11,308 nt of DNA from Candidatus Atribacter alterifermentans (GTDB taxonomy: Bacteria; Atribacterota; Atribacteria; Atribacterales; Atribacteraceae), in NCBI GenBank assembly GCA_012517635.1, contig JAAYUP010000377.1:1-11308 (forward strand), given 5' to 3'. The first letter of the stretch is position 1; each line of letters opens with the position of its first letter. Below the pieces are notes generated by a model that saw nothing but the letters and a program-made list of their open reading frames with translations, did no database searches and was not told where the DNA came from. A program made the translations under genes and the position numbers. This document shows, piece by piece, positions 1 to 6,743 of the stretch.

Positions 1-81
1 AACACCAGGAACTTCCTGAAGCGCTTTTTGAATTCTCATGACACAATGTTGACAAGTCATCCCTTCGATTTTTATTTTCAT
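1..81 (-). CDS. Heavy-metal-associated (CopZ-like) protein, N-terminal 27 residues only
   Basis: On the minus strand an ATG at 81-79 opens a frame that stays open to the left edge and reads MKIKIEGMTCQHCVMRIQKA followed by LQEVPGV. The GMTCxxC motif (Cys10 and Cys13) is the metal-binding loop of HMA domains, which bind Cu(I) or similar soft metals in copper chaperones and P-type ATPase N-termini. A Shine-Dalgarno GAGGTG (88-93 on the plus strand, read in reverse) sits 6 nt upstream and fixes the start. The gene lies 55 bp after the protease stop on the same strand, so co-transcription is likely. The sequence ends here, so a stand-alone chaperone of about 65-70 residues cannot be told from the first domain of a copper ATPase. 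The absence of any leader before the HMA core slightly favours a chaperone. Family assignment is firm; function is inferred. Confidence 0.85.
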   Translation of the reverse strand, partial: MKIKIEGMTCQHCVMRIQKALQEVPGV

Positions 82-136
82 TCGAAACACCTCATGTATG
101 TAAAATGTTTGGTTTTCAATGATACGGATATAAAAT

Positions 137-1291
137 TTAAAAATTACTTTTTAAACGAAAACGATCCATCATTTGTTGAAAAATTGGTTGATATGCTTGG
201 TACTTATCAGATTCTGCAGTGAAGGTTAAAACATAACCGGTATTTCCCTGAACTAAAAAAACTTGTGAAAAAGTCAAATTTTTTCCATTTTGAGAACGGC
301 TGTATATCAATATTTTACTGGGAATACCCGAAACAAAACCATCATAATTCCCTAAAAATTGGATATCAGAAAAAGTTTTTAACTGATTAATATTCCATTG
401 GTAATAATTGTCTAACTGAATCGGGGATTGATAAGTCTCGATAATAACATTTAAATTTTCACGAAAACTATCGCTCTGGTTGTCAAATGGCGCAAGGAAA
501 CCATTTATAATCTGGTTTTGATAATTTTGGGTAACCTGTTCCCAAGTAGCAGGATAGCTTACTATAAATCTATGAAATGAATCTTCAAAAATGTGAAATT
601 CCTCTTCTGATAATTTAGCTAAAGAAATTGGTTTGGGTCTTAAATTATTGGTCACATCTATCACTCTTTGACTGGGAATAGCAAAATTCAGATTTTCTCC
701 ATGAAAATAGACATAAAAAGCAATAGCGATTACTTCGCCTTGCATATTTATCACTGGACTTCCACTGGAACCAGGAGAAATAGGAGCAGTTATCTGTATA
801 ACTTCTCCATTCAGGTATTCGGGAATGTTCCTTATTGCAGCAATAATTCCGTCTGATACGCTAAATTCAAGCGCTAAAGGATTTCCCATAACCAAAACTC
901 TTTCGCCTATTTCTGGGATTGAACGAGAAATTGGAAGCCTTTGAACTGAATCATTTCGAATATCGACTGAGAGCAACGCCAAGTCACTTTCCTTGCTTCC
1001 TCCTAGAACCTCTTTTACTAAATAGGAATTCCCTTCAAAGGTTTTTACCACAGCACTATAAGCATTTTCAATAACGTGCCAATTGGTGATGACATCTCCT
1101 TGGTTATTTATAAAGAAGCCGCTTCCTTGCATTAAACTTTGGCCTTGATTATCGAAAGTATAGATAGCCACAATAGAAGGTTTTACTTTTTTTACCAGAG
1201 AAACCAGATCAACCTGAGAAAGTGATATACTTGAAAAAACGAAAAAGAAAACTATTATTAGTAATAAAATGCGAGATAATTGATCTTTCAC
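137..1291 (-). CDS. Exported trypsin-like (HtrA/DegP-type) serine protease with PsbP/DcrB-like C-terminal domain
   Basis: A 384-residue protein starting with GTG at 1291-1289, with AGGAGG (1300-1305, minus strand) 8 nt upstream. Residues 1-26 form a signal peptide with a long Leu/Ile/Phe core, so the enzyme probably acts in the periplasm or is membrane-tethered. The protease domain (about 30-215) has the complete S1C triad: His72 in TNWHV, Asp103 in ESDLALL, and Ser176 in GSSGSP. The last is a variant of the usual GNSGGP and should remain functional. No PDZ domain follows. Residues about 230-384 instead resemble the PsbP/DcrB/Mog1-type fold: a YPATW motif, a central amphipathic helix, and a closing stretch with YVLTFTAE and an FQQMMDRF helix. 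In HtrA proteins PDZ domains sense misfolded substrates, so this domain may take over targeting or substrate binding; that is inference. The HMA gene lies 55 bp downstream. Protease family is near certain; the C-terminal fold assignment is moderate. Confidence 0.9.
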   Translation of the reverse strand: MKDQLSRILLLIIVFFFVFSSISLSQVDLVSLVKKVKPSIVAIYTFDNQGQSLMQGSGFFINNQGDVITNWHVIENAYSAVVKTFEGNSYLVKEVLGGSKESDLALLSVDIRNDSVQRLPISRSIPEIGERVLVMGNPLALEFSVSDGIIAAIRNIPEYLNGEVIQITAPISPGSSGSPVINMQGEVIAIAFYVYFHGENLNFAIPSQRVIDVTNNLRPKPISLAKLSEEEFHIFEDSFHRFIVSYPATWEQVTQNYQNQIINGFLAPFDNQSDSFRENLNVIIETYQSPIQLDNYYQWNINQLKTFSDIQFLGNYDGFVSGIPSKILIYSRSQNGKNLTFSQVFLVQGNTGYVLTFTAESDKYQAYQPIFQQMMDRFRLKSNF

Positions 1292-1334
1292 AATTTCACC
1301 CTCCTATATCCTTTAAATGAATACTGATACTTTT

Positions 1335-1340
1335 ATTATA
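1335..1340 (-). promoter_or_regulatory. Perfect -10 box upstream of the protease gene
   Basis: Reading the minus strand, TATAAT occurs at 1340-1335, 43 nt before the GTG start of the protease. The best six bases at a 16-18 nt spacer are poor (for example TGAGCA), so the -35 is weak or absent and activation by a protein is possible. The call rests on the exact -10 match and its position only. Confidence 0.45.
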
Positions 1341-1414
1341 GAGGATTGATTTGTGAATTGCTCATTTGTAATCCGGTTTTGTATATGTTATTCTCAAATT
1401 TTGTGGAAAGATGA

Positions 1415-1424
1415 GGGGGGGGGG
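1415..1424. repeat. Ten-base G homopolymer in the divergent intergenic region
   Basis: An uninterrupted run of ten G follows GATGA and precedes TTTCC. It lies 24 bp upstream of the proposed -35 of the TolC gene and about 75 bp upstream of the proposed protease -10. Homopolymers of this length slip readily in replication and in sequencing, so the true length may vary between cells or be misassembled. Confidence 0.9.
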
Positions 1425-1448
1425 TTTCCTTTAAATAGTCTTTTAAGC

Positions 1449-1477
1449 TTCAAAAGAAACTGGAATTTTTTTATAAA
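1449..1477 (+). promoter_or_regulatory. Sigma-70-like promoter for the first TolC gene
   Basis: TTCAAA at 1449-1454 (4 of 6 matches to TTGACA) is separated by exactly 17 bp from TATAAA at 1472-1477 (5 of 6 matches to TATAAT). The spacer ends in a T-run. Transcription would begin near 1484, giving a leader of about 70 nt that contains the palindrome at 1503-1524. In an AT-rich region chance matches are common, so confidence is moderate. Confidence 0.45.
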
Positions 1478-1500
1478 ATAAAGATAGATTTGTTTAGCTT

Positions 1501-1526
1501 ATAAGTTCTGTTAACACAGAACTTGT
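1501..1526 (+). promoter_or_regulatory. Perfect 9-bp inverted repeat in the leader of the first TolC gene
   Basis: AAGTTCTGT (1503-1511) and ACAGAACTT (1516-1524) are perfect reverse complements around a TAAC loop, with one wobble pair and one A-T pair extending the stem. It lies just after the proposed promoter and 10 bp before the Shine-Dalgarno region (GAGGTGA, 1537-1543). There is no U-run, so it is not a terminator. It could be the operator of a dimeric repressor of TetR or MarR type controlling an efflux gene, or an mRNA leader hairpin. The palindrome is directly visible; its role is inferred. Confidence 0.55.
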
Positions 1527-1552
1527 TATCCCCAATGAGGTGATGATCAATT

Positions 1553-2980
1553 ATGACACATGGAGGATTCAGCAAAGAGAGGAAAACCTTCATTCCCTTT
1601 TTGGTTTTCATTGGATACTTGATAGTCTATTCTTCTTTTTATGCCTATGCCAATGATACTGAAGAAAAAGAGATCATATTGACCCTTTCACAGGTAGTCG
1701 AATTCTCCCTGGCGAATGAGAGCAGCGTCTTGGATGCCCAGGATAATTACAAAATTGCCCAATCGAATCGTCGCATTGCTCAAAAGGAAAAAGGCTTCAA
1801 CCCTGCTCTTCAAGTTACTGGAGATATAGCCTTAGTTGGAGGGGCAGAATCAAACGCTCTGGTTTCAATCAGTGATTCAATCGCCTTGAATGAAACCTCC
1901 AGTGATTTAGCCAACCAATTTGAGCAGGCTGACCTATCAGTCAAACAAGCCAACAATGCCCTGGAGAATGCTCAAGAGAATACTAAACTGAAAGCCATCA
2001 CTGCTTACTTTGACGTTCTGAAAGCTGAATGGGCTACTGAGATAGCCCAAAAGACCCTTGAACAAGCTCAAATCCTTGAAGTCGATATGGAAAATCAATA
2101 CCAGTTAGGGATGGCATCATCTGTTGATCTTCTCAAGGCCAAACAAACCGTAGAAAGGTCCCGGATCAATCTCAACCAATCCAATCAAAGTTTGCTCTTC
2201 AAGAAACAGCAGCTTAATCAAATGATCGGATACGCCCTTGATACCCCAATCATCCTTGAGAATGATTTTTCCTACCAGCCACTCACAGAGGAATTGGAAC
2301 AGTTAACCATCCATGCTCAATCTGATCATACTGACCTTAGAGACTTACTCTGGCAAAAAGAAATCGAAACCATCACCTTAAAGCAGATTGAGCGGAATCG
2401 TCAGACCACCATTCATCTTATTGGTTCCTATGTTGAAGAGAACTATATGGTCCAGTTTGACCTGCAAAGTCCCGATTGGGTCCTGGATTGGAAGATCACC
2501 GGTCAGCTCTCGGAGGGGGATGATGATACCTTTTCAACCAGCTTCATCAATCAAGACCCTTTTACTCCCTCCTCATCAGGCTGGGGACTGGGATTAGAAG
2601 TAACCTGGATTCCCTTTGATGGAGGAATCTCCAAAGAACAAAAACAACAACAGGAAATCATCCTAGCTCAAATCGAGAGAAAGTTGAATGCTCTGCCTGA
2701 CTCGATCACCCTTGAGGTCTTTGATGCCTATCAGCTCTTTTTACAATCCGATCAGGCAGCCCTCACCGCTCAGTTAGAAAAGCAAATAGCAGAAGAAACC
2801 TACCGACTCCAACAACAGCAATATCAGGCTGGTTTTATCACTGACCGAACCCTCAATGAAAGTGAATTAGCTTTGGAGAGTGCCAATCTCAATTACCAGA
2901 AAGCTATCTATGACTATATCCTTTCCAAAGCACAGCTCTACCGGGTCGCTGGGAAGAAGATCGTTGTTGAGGAACTGTAG
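1553..2980 (+). CDS. TolC-family outer membrane efflux protein (canonical, with barrel segments)
   Basis: A 475-residue protein, in the usual TolC-family size range, with two tandem OEP repeats. Residues 10-33 are a signal peptide ending AYA. The first repeat has helices around 40-80, a Gly/Ser/Val-rich stretch at about 84-115 that fits beta-barrel strands, and long helices at 116-225 with the typical YQLGMASSVDLLKAK turn. The second repeat has a larger barrel-like insertion at about 286-358 ending WIPFDGG, the common lead-in to the last helices, and closes with YQAGFITDRTLNESE. Such proteins form trimeric channels through the outer membrane and periplasm for drug, metabolite or type I secretion export. 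The start is chosen on GAGGTGA at 1537-1543. The gene is richer in G and C than its neighbours: three sampled 60-base lines gave 40-60% GC, against 32-37% in two lines of the second TolC gene. The exported substrate is unknown. Confidence 0.93.
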   Translation: MTHGGFSKERKTFIPFLVFIGYLIVYSSFYAYANDTEEKEIILTLSQVVEFSLANESSVLDAQDNYKIAQSNRRIAQKEKGFNPALQVTGDIALVGGAESNALVSISDSIALNETSSDLANQFEQADLSVKQANNALENAQENTKLKAITAYFDVLKAEWATEIAQKTLEQAQILEVDMENQYQLGMASSVDLLKAKQTVERSRINLNQSNQSLLFKKQQLNQMIGYALDTPIILENDFSYQPLTEELEQLTIHAQSDHTDLRDLLWQKEIETITLKQIERNRQTTIHLIGSYVEENYMVQFDLQSPDWVLDWKITGQLSEGDDDTFSTSFINQDPFTPSSSGWGLGLEVTWIPFDGGISKEQKQQQEIILAQIERKLNALPDSITLEVFDAYQLFLQSDQAALTAQLEKQIAEETYRLQQQQYQAGFITDRTLNESELALESANLNYQKAIYDYILSKAQLYRVAGKKIVVEEL

Positions 2981-3062
2981 TTGCTTTTAACGAATAAAAC
3001 AAAAAAGTTTTGAAGTCATCATTAAGAATCGAAATGAAATTATATATTGTATTGGAGTTTGA

Positions 3063-3860
3063 ATGATGTTTAAAAGCGAATTGGTTAAACCAATTATTGT
3101 AGTTGAAGAGCTCACTAAAATTTATAAGATGGATTCCTTTGAGTTGAAAGCTCTTCTAAATGTTTCTTTTAATGTTTATCCTGGAGAGTTTGTATCGGTC
3201 ATGGGTCCATCTGGTTCAGGAAAATCAACCTTGATGAATCTTTTAGGGTGTCTTGATACCCCAACCAGTGGTCGTTACTTTCTTGATCAGCAAGATGTGT
3301 CAAAATTGAAAGATAATACTCTGGCAACCTTTCGAAATAAAAAAATTGGTTTTGTTTTTCAGAACTTTAATTTACTTCCAAAATTAGATGCTTTCCAAAA
3401 TGTTGAATTACCGTTGATTTATGCTGGTGTCTCGAGAGTGGAACGATATGAAAGAGTGAAAAAATTATTAAAAAAAGTAGGCTTAGAAGATCGAATCCAC
3501 CATCGGCCTAACCAGCTTTCGGGTGGACAAACCCAGCGGGTGGCTATTGCAAGAGCTTTGGTTAACAATCCTTCAATCATACTTGCCGATGAACCGACCG
3601 GGAATCTTGATACTCACTCAGGCGAAGAAATCATGCAAATTTTTCAAACCCTTAATGATGAGGGGAAAACAATAATTTTGGTTACCCATGAAAACGATAT
3701 ATCACTCCACACAAAAAGAATTATTCATTTTCGCGATGGTCAATTGGTAGGAGATGAAAAAGTCAAAAATCCGATTCGAGCTGAAGATATACTGAAGGAT
3801 TATGCAAAGCAAAAAGAAAACCAAGAATATGAAGAAAGTCAACTCTCTATTAGAAATTAA
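3063..3860 (+). CDS. ABC transporter ATP-binding protein, MacB/LolD (FtsE-like) type
   Basis: A 265-residue soluble ATPase with every nucleotide-binding motif intact: Walker A GPSGSGKST (48-56), Q-loop Gln100 in VFQNFNLLP, signature LSGGQ (152-156), Walker B ILADEP with the catalytic Glu177, and the switch His209 in VTHE. The GCLDTPTSG and NLDTHSGEE signatures place it with MacB, LolD and FtsE ATPases, which drive FtsX-type permeases in mechanotransmission rather than carrying substrate through the membrane themselves. The length beyond about 230 residues is a charged tail (231-265) that LolD lacks. Two ATGs in tandem (3063 and 3066) follow GGAG at 3054-3057; the second has the better spacing of 8 nt. 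It lies 82 bp after a TolC gene, but no FtsX/MacB permease or HlyD/MacA adaptor is adjacent; a repeat cluster follows. ATPase family is certain; the transported substrate is unknown. Confidence 0.95.
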   Translation: MMFKSELVKPIIVVEELTKIYKMDSFELKALLNVSFNVYPGEFVSVMGPSGSGKSTLMNLLGCLDTPTSGRYFLDQQDVSKLKDNTLATFRNKKIGFVFQNFNLLPKLDAFQNVELPLIYAGVSRVERYERVKKLLKKVGLEDRIHHRPNQLSGGQTQRVAIARALVNNPSIILADEPTGNLDTHSGEEIMQIFQTLNDEGKTIILVTHENDISLHTKRIIHFRDGQLVGDEKVKNPIRAEDILKDYAKQKENQEYEESQLSIRN

Positions 3861-3948
3861 CCGAGAATAGGTAGTTTATCTTTTTAAGAGATAACCCTCA
3901 TACCAATTGAACAGGACGAGTCGGAGATGAAAATACCCATTTTAAAAC

Positions 3949-4004
3949 CGTCATGGCTAAGAGTTCAACCGTTCTTTGGTTGGACGACGTGGCAATCTCA
4001 TTTC
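3949..4004 (+). repeat. Short palindromic repeat R1 (hairpin plus GCAATCTCATTTC tail)
   Basis: The unit starts CGTCATGGC and contains a hairpin of GTTCAACC (3963-3970) with GGTTGGAC (3978-3985), 8 pairs including one G-U. After six bases comes GCAATCTCATTTC (3992-4004). That 13-base tail recurs exactly, inverted, at 6947-6959. The CGTCAT start and GGCAATCTC end are like the REP-type elements I recall from many uncultured-bacterium genomes. Confidence 0.7.
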
Positions 4005-4030
4005 ACAAATTTTTTTAAAAATAATGAAAA

Positions 4031-4073
4031 GATGAGATCCTCTCGGCTTCAAAAAACGAAGCCTCAGGATGAC
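4031..4073 (+). repeat. Short palindromic repeat R2 (GATGAGAT ... GGATGAC)
   Basis: An imperfect hairpin: ATCCT (4037-4041) pairs with AGGAT (4066-4070), and inside it GGCTTC (4045-4050) pairs with GAAGCC (4058-4063), with a small asymmetric internal loop. The ends GATGAGAT and GGATGAC recur in the same order and orientation at 6897-6935. Confidence 0.65.
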
Positions 4074-4083
4074 AGATTAAAGA

Positions 4084-4119
4084 CACACCCCCTGAATCCC
4101 CCCTCAATGGGGGAATTCA
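4084..4119 (+). repeat. Short palindromic repeat R3 (CACACC, then C-run/G-run hairpin)
   Basis: CACACC is followed by a hairpin of TGAATCCCCCC (4093-4103) with GGGGGAATTCA (4109-4119), 10 of 11 positions pairing around the loop TCAAT. A clearly related copy begins at 6757 with the same CACACC, TGAATCCC and AATGGGGGAAT blocks in the same order. Confidence 0.75.
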
Positions 4120-4181
4120 TTTAATGATATTTTCGGGATAGGATAAAATGGTATTGAGTTACTCTTAGGAGGTGCGAAAAA

Positions 4182-5354
4182 ATGTTTGGTCATTATCAAA
4201 AAAGAAAGCGATTTAATCAATTCTATTTAGGGAGTATCCTTTTTTTAGTGATGTTGTTTATGCTTCCTTTAATTGTTTTTGCCGAAGAAACAAATAACCA
4301 CCCACTTCCCCTTTCTGAAGCAGTTAAAATTGCATTGGAAAACGGAATTGAAATGAAAAAAGCTCAGTTTGAATTACAGCAAAGCGAATTAAACTACAAA
4401 AAAACCAAAGCTGATTTACTTTTAGCACCTTCTGCATTAAGTGAGCTTTCTAATGAGACAGCCCTTTTAGTTGCACAACGGAATTATGAAATTACTCGTT
4501 CCAGTCAAATCCAAATCGTAGAAGAGGCTTATTATAATATTCTTAAACTCCAACGATCATTAGTATTAGCTCAAGAAAATATCAACCGTTCTCAAAAGCA
4601 ATTAGAAAATGTTAGAGCAAAATATTCATTAGGAATGGTTGCTCAGATTGATGTCATATCGGCAGAATATGAATTATCAAAAGCCCAATCCGATCGTTTA
4701 AATGTGGAAAGTAATTTGCAAATAGCCAAAATGAATTTTAACCAGCTTTTGGGGAGAGATTTAAATAATTCTGTCGAATTAGCAAGTGAGTTGGTTTTTA
4801 ATCCTTCAAGTATTGATTTGAAAGAAAGCATTGAATATGCATTAAAACATCGTCTTGAAATTAAAAAAGCTGAGGAAGAAGTTGTGCTAAAGACTAAAGA
4901 GGTTCAGGTTAACACGAATGATTATACACCAATTATTAACCAACAGTTATCTCAAGTTGGTTTGCAGATTTCATTGCTAAATCTTGAAAACATTAAAAAT
5001 AACATTCAAGTTGAGCTCAAACAAAACTATGAAACGTTAAGAACCGCAGAAAGGGCTGTTCCACTTCAAGAGAAAAGTTTAACCCGGGCTAATGAATACC
5101 TAAAAATAGCAGAAGCACGATATGAAGCCGGAGTTATCACCAGTATAGAACTTATTGATGCTCGGAATGAAGCATATCAAGCGGAAAATGCTTATTTGCA
5201 AGCAGTATTTGATTATAATGTTGCGAAATCAAAATTTTACAATTCTTTAGGAATGTCTCTTGAAGAGCGGATGAAAGTGTTTTCTGAGGTGGGAACAAAA
5301 TCAACTGGTGAGAAGCAAGGAACAGGAGAAGAATTAGAGCAATCTGAAGAATAA
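4182..5354 (+). CDS. Short TolC-family protein that appears to lack the beta-barrel segments
   Basis: A 390-residue protein started by ATG 7 nt after a perfect AGGAGGTG. Residues 10-34 are a signal peptide (cleavage probably after VFA), so the product is periplasmic. Both TolC helical repeats are recognisable: YSLGMVAQIDVISAEYELSK near 148-167 and YEAGVITSIELIDARNEAYQ near 314-333, each ahead of a long Ala/Asn-rich helix and an LG stop (190-191 and 356-357). The two places where the family normally inserts paired beta strands are nearly empty. Residues 80-95 read LLAPSALSELSNETAL, and residues 243-262 run straight from one helix to the next without the usual aromatic and Gly-rich strands or PLFDGG motif. 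It would form a periplasmic helical tube or coiled coil rather than an outer-membrane pore. A charged tail (370-390) ends it. It precedes the AsnB-like gene by 23 bp, probably in one operon. Family is sure; pore loss is inferred. Confidence 0.88.
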   Translation: MFGHYQKRKRFNQFYLGSILFLVMLFMLPLIVFAEETNNHPLPLSEAVKIALENGIEMKKAQFELQQSELNYKKTKADLLLAPSALSELSNETALLVAQRNYEITRSSQIQIVEEAYYNILKLQRSLVLAQENINRSQKQLENVRAKYSLGMVAQIDVISAEYELSKAQSDRLNVESNLQIAKMNFNQLLGRDLNNSVELASELVFNPSSIDLKESIEYALKHRLEIKKAEEEVVLKTKEVQVNTNDYTPIINQQLSQVGLQISLLNLENIKNNIQVELKQNYETLRTAERAVPLQEKSLTRANEYLKIAEARYEAGVITSIELIDARNEAYQAENAYLQAVFDYNVAKSKFYNSLGMSLEERMKVFSEVGTKSTGEKQGTGEELEQSEE

Positions 5355-5377
5355 CAGTTTTGAGGATGGATGAAAAT

Positions 5378-6739
5378 ATGGCAGGTATTATTGGAATATA
5401 TCAAGGGAATCAAATTTCCCTTATTGAAAAGCTTTTACCTGATATTGCCCATCGAGGAAAATCAGGGAAAACGCTTTTCCATAATGAGTATTGTTCTCTT
5501 GGAATAATATGGACTGATGCCCAGGCACCTCCCTTCCATTCGGAGGAAAATAAAACAATTTATGAAGATCAGGGTGGAGATGGACGTTTAGTGAAAATAA
5601 TTTTAAGTAAGGGGAACGTCATTCTTTCTCGTGACTTTCTTGGAATTGCACCCCTCTACTATGGTTGGAAAGATAATGAGTTTTTAATGTTCTCATCAGA
5701 GGTAAAGCCTCTATTAAAAATAGTCCCAGAAATCAATGAGCTTTTGCCAGGGCATGTATTGAATGGAAAAGAATTAGTGTACCAGACAAGATTACCGCAA
5801 CAATCAGTATTGAATGACAATCCAAACCAAATTGCCCACAAGCTTTATAAGATATTATCAGAAGTTGTTCAAAAATGTATATCGATTCAGGAAATTGGAT
5901 CTTTGTTGTCGGGTGGTTTAGATTCCAGTGCTATATCAGCTATTGCCCGCCAACATATAAAAACACTTCATACTTTTGCTGCGGGGATAAATTCAGCACC
6001 CGACCTTTTATACGCTCGTGAGGTTGCTGAATTTATCGGTTCCGTTCACCACGAAATAGTGGTGACTCAACAAGATTTAGTAACAATATTACCAGAGGTA
6101 ATCTATCATTTGGAATCCTTTGATCCGTTATTGGTTCGATCAAGTGTAACCAATTATTTGGTTGCCTGCTTAGCTGCTGAATACGTTCCCGTGGTTTTTT
6201 CCGGTGAAGGTGGGGATGAATTGTTTGCTGGTTATGAGTATTTAAAATTAGTTCCCCCTGAAAATTTAGCTGAAGAATTAAAAGACATCACGCTTTGTCT
6301 TCATAATACAGCTTTGCAAAGAGTAGATCGTTGTGCTTCAGCCTTTGGTATGATAGCTTATATACCCTTTCTTCACCCTGACGTTGTCAGTTTCGCTTTC
6401 AGTATTCCTCCTCAATATAAAATAAAAAACCAAGAAGAGAAATGGGTTTTACGATGTGCCTTGGAAAATGAACTCCCAAGTCGAGTTGTTCATAGGAGAA
6501 AAGCCAAATTCTGGGAAGGAGCTGGAGTCAACAAGATATTAGCCATTTATGCAGATGAGGAAATATCAGCATCAGAATTTGAAAAAGAGCGTATCCTCCC
6601 CAACGGATGGAAATTACATTCTCGGGAAGAATATCTTTATTATAAGATTTTTAAAGATTGTTTTGGTGAAATGAACAATCTTGACTGGATGGGTCGGACG
6701 AAAATCTATTCTGAAAAGACCGGAATAAGTGAAAAGTGA
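5378..6739 (+). CDS. Asparagine synthase (AsnB)-like amide ligase with inactive glutaminase site
   Basis: I place the start at ATG 5378 (453 residues), because the Met-Ala-Gly-Ile that follows aligns with the MCGI start of AsnB; in-frame TTG 5360 and ATG 5366 are alternatives. GAGG at 5362-5365 is the nearest Shine-Dalgarno. The C-terminal synthetase domain (about 155-440) is complete: PP-loop SGGLDSS (178-184) for ATP, SGEGGDELFAGY (275-286), and the LPSRVVHRRKAKFWEGAG region (367-383). The N-terminal domain is an Ntn-type amidotransferase remnant. Ala2 replaces the nucleophilic Cys, HRGKSG (25-30) replaces HRGPD, and no NGEIYN glutamine-pocket motif is present, though RDFLGIAPLYY (85-95) survives. 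It therefore cannot release ammonia from glutamine in the usual way. Free ammonia or another amine would have to be the nitrogen donor, as in beta-lactam synthetase relatives. It is about 100 residues shorter than E. coli AsnB. The substrate is unknown. Confidence 0.88.
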   Translation: MAGIIGIYQGNQISLIEKLLPDIAHRGKSGKTLFHNEYCSLGIIWTDAQAPPFHSEENKTIYEDQGGDGRLVKIILSKGNVILSRDFLGIAPLYYGWKDNEFLMFSSEVKPLLKIVPEINELLPGHVLNGKELVYQTRLPQQSVLNDNPNQIAHKLYKILSEVVQKCISIQEIGSLLSGGLDSSAISAIARQHIKTLHTFAAGINSAPDLLYAREVAEFIGSVHHEIVVTQQDLVTILPEVIYHLESFDPLLVRSSVTNYLVACLAAEYVPVVFSGEGGDELFAGYEYLKLVPPENLAEELKDITLCLHNTALQRVDRCASAFGMIAYIPFLHPDVVSFAFSIPPQYKIKNQEEKWVLRCALENELPSRVVHRRKAKFWEGAGVNKILAIYADEEISASEFEKERILPNGWKLHSREEYLYYKIFKDCFGEMNNLDWMGRTKIYSEKTGISEK

Positions 6740-6743
6740 TAAA

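Larger units (their letters stand above)
3861..4181. other. 321-bp intergenic region with three short palindromic repeats and no convincing gene
   Basis: The stretch after the ATPase gene starts with a weak hairpin (TTATCT at 3876-3881 with AGATAA at 3888-3893, no U-run). It then carries three unrelated palindromic units in a row, described separately. A short open frame at 3927-4124 is built almost entirely from these repeats and has no family-like features. The only gene-related signal is AGGAGGTG at 4167-4174 serving the next gene. I see no clear promoter; TAAAAT at 4144-4149 is a weak -10 candidate. Confidence 0.75.

Noticed and set aside
28..222. 64-codon plus-strand open frame at the left edge
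   Set aside because: It runs antisense to the HMA start and the protease C-terminus, both of which have strong family motifs.
3876..3893. Terminator after the ATPase gene
   Set aside because: The stem is only about 6 bp of A/T-rich pairs and is followed by CCCTCA rather than a U-run.
3949..4119. CRISPR array
   Set aside because: The three palindromic units differ in sequence, are not evenly spaced, and no cas gene is present.
3927..4124. 65-codon open frame between the ATPase and second TolC genes
   Set aside because: It is composed almost entirely of three palindromic repeats, has no recognisable domain, and no good ribosome binding site.
5360..5377. Upstream TTG (5360) or ATG (5366) as start of the AsnB-like gene
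   Set aside because: Both would place residues before the Met that aligns with the processed N-terminus of AsnB. GAGG at 5362-5365 abuts 5366 and overlaps 5360, so it cannot serve either.
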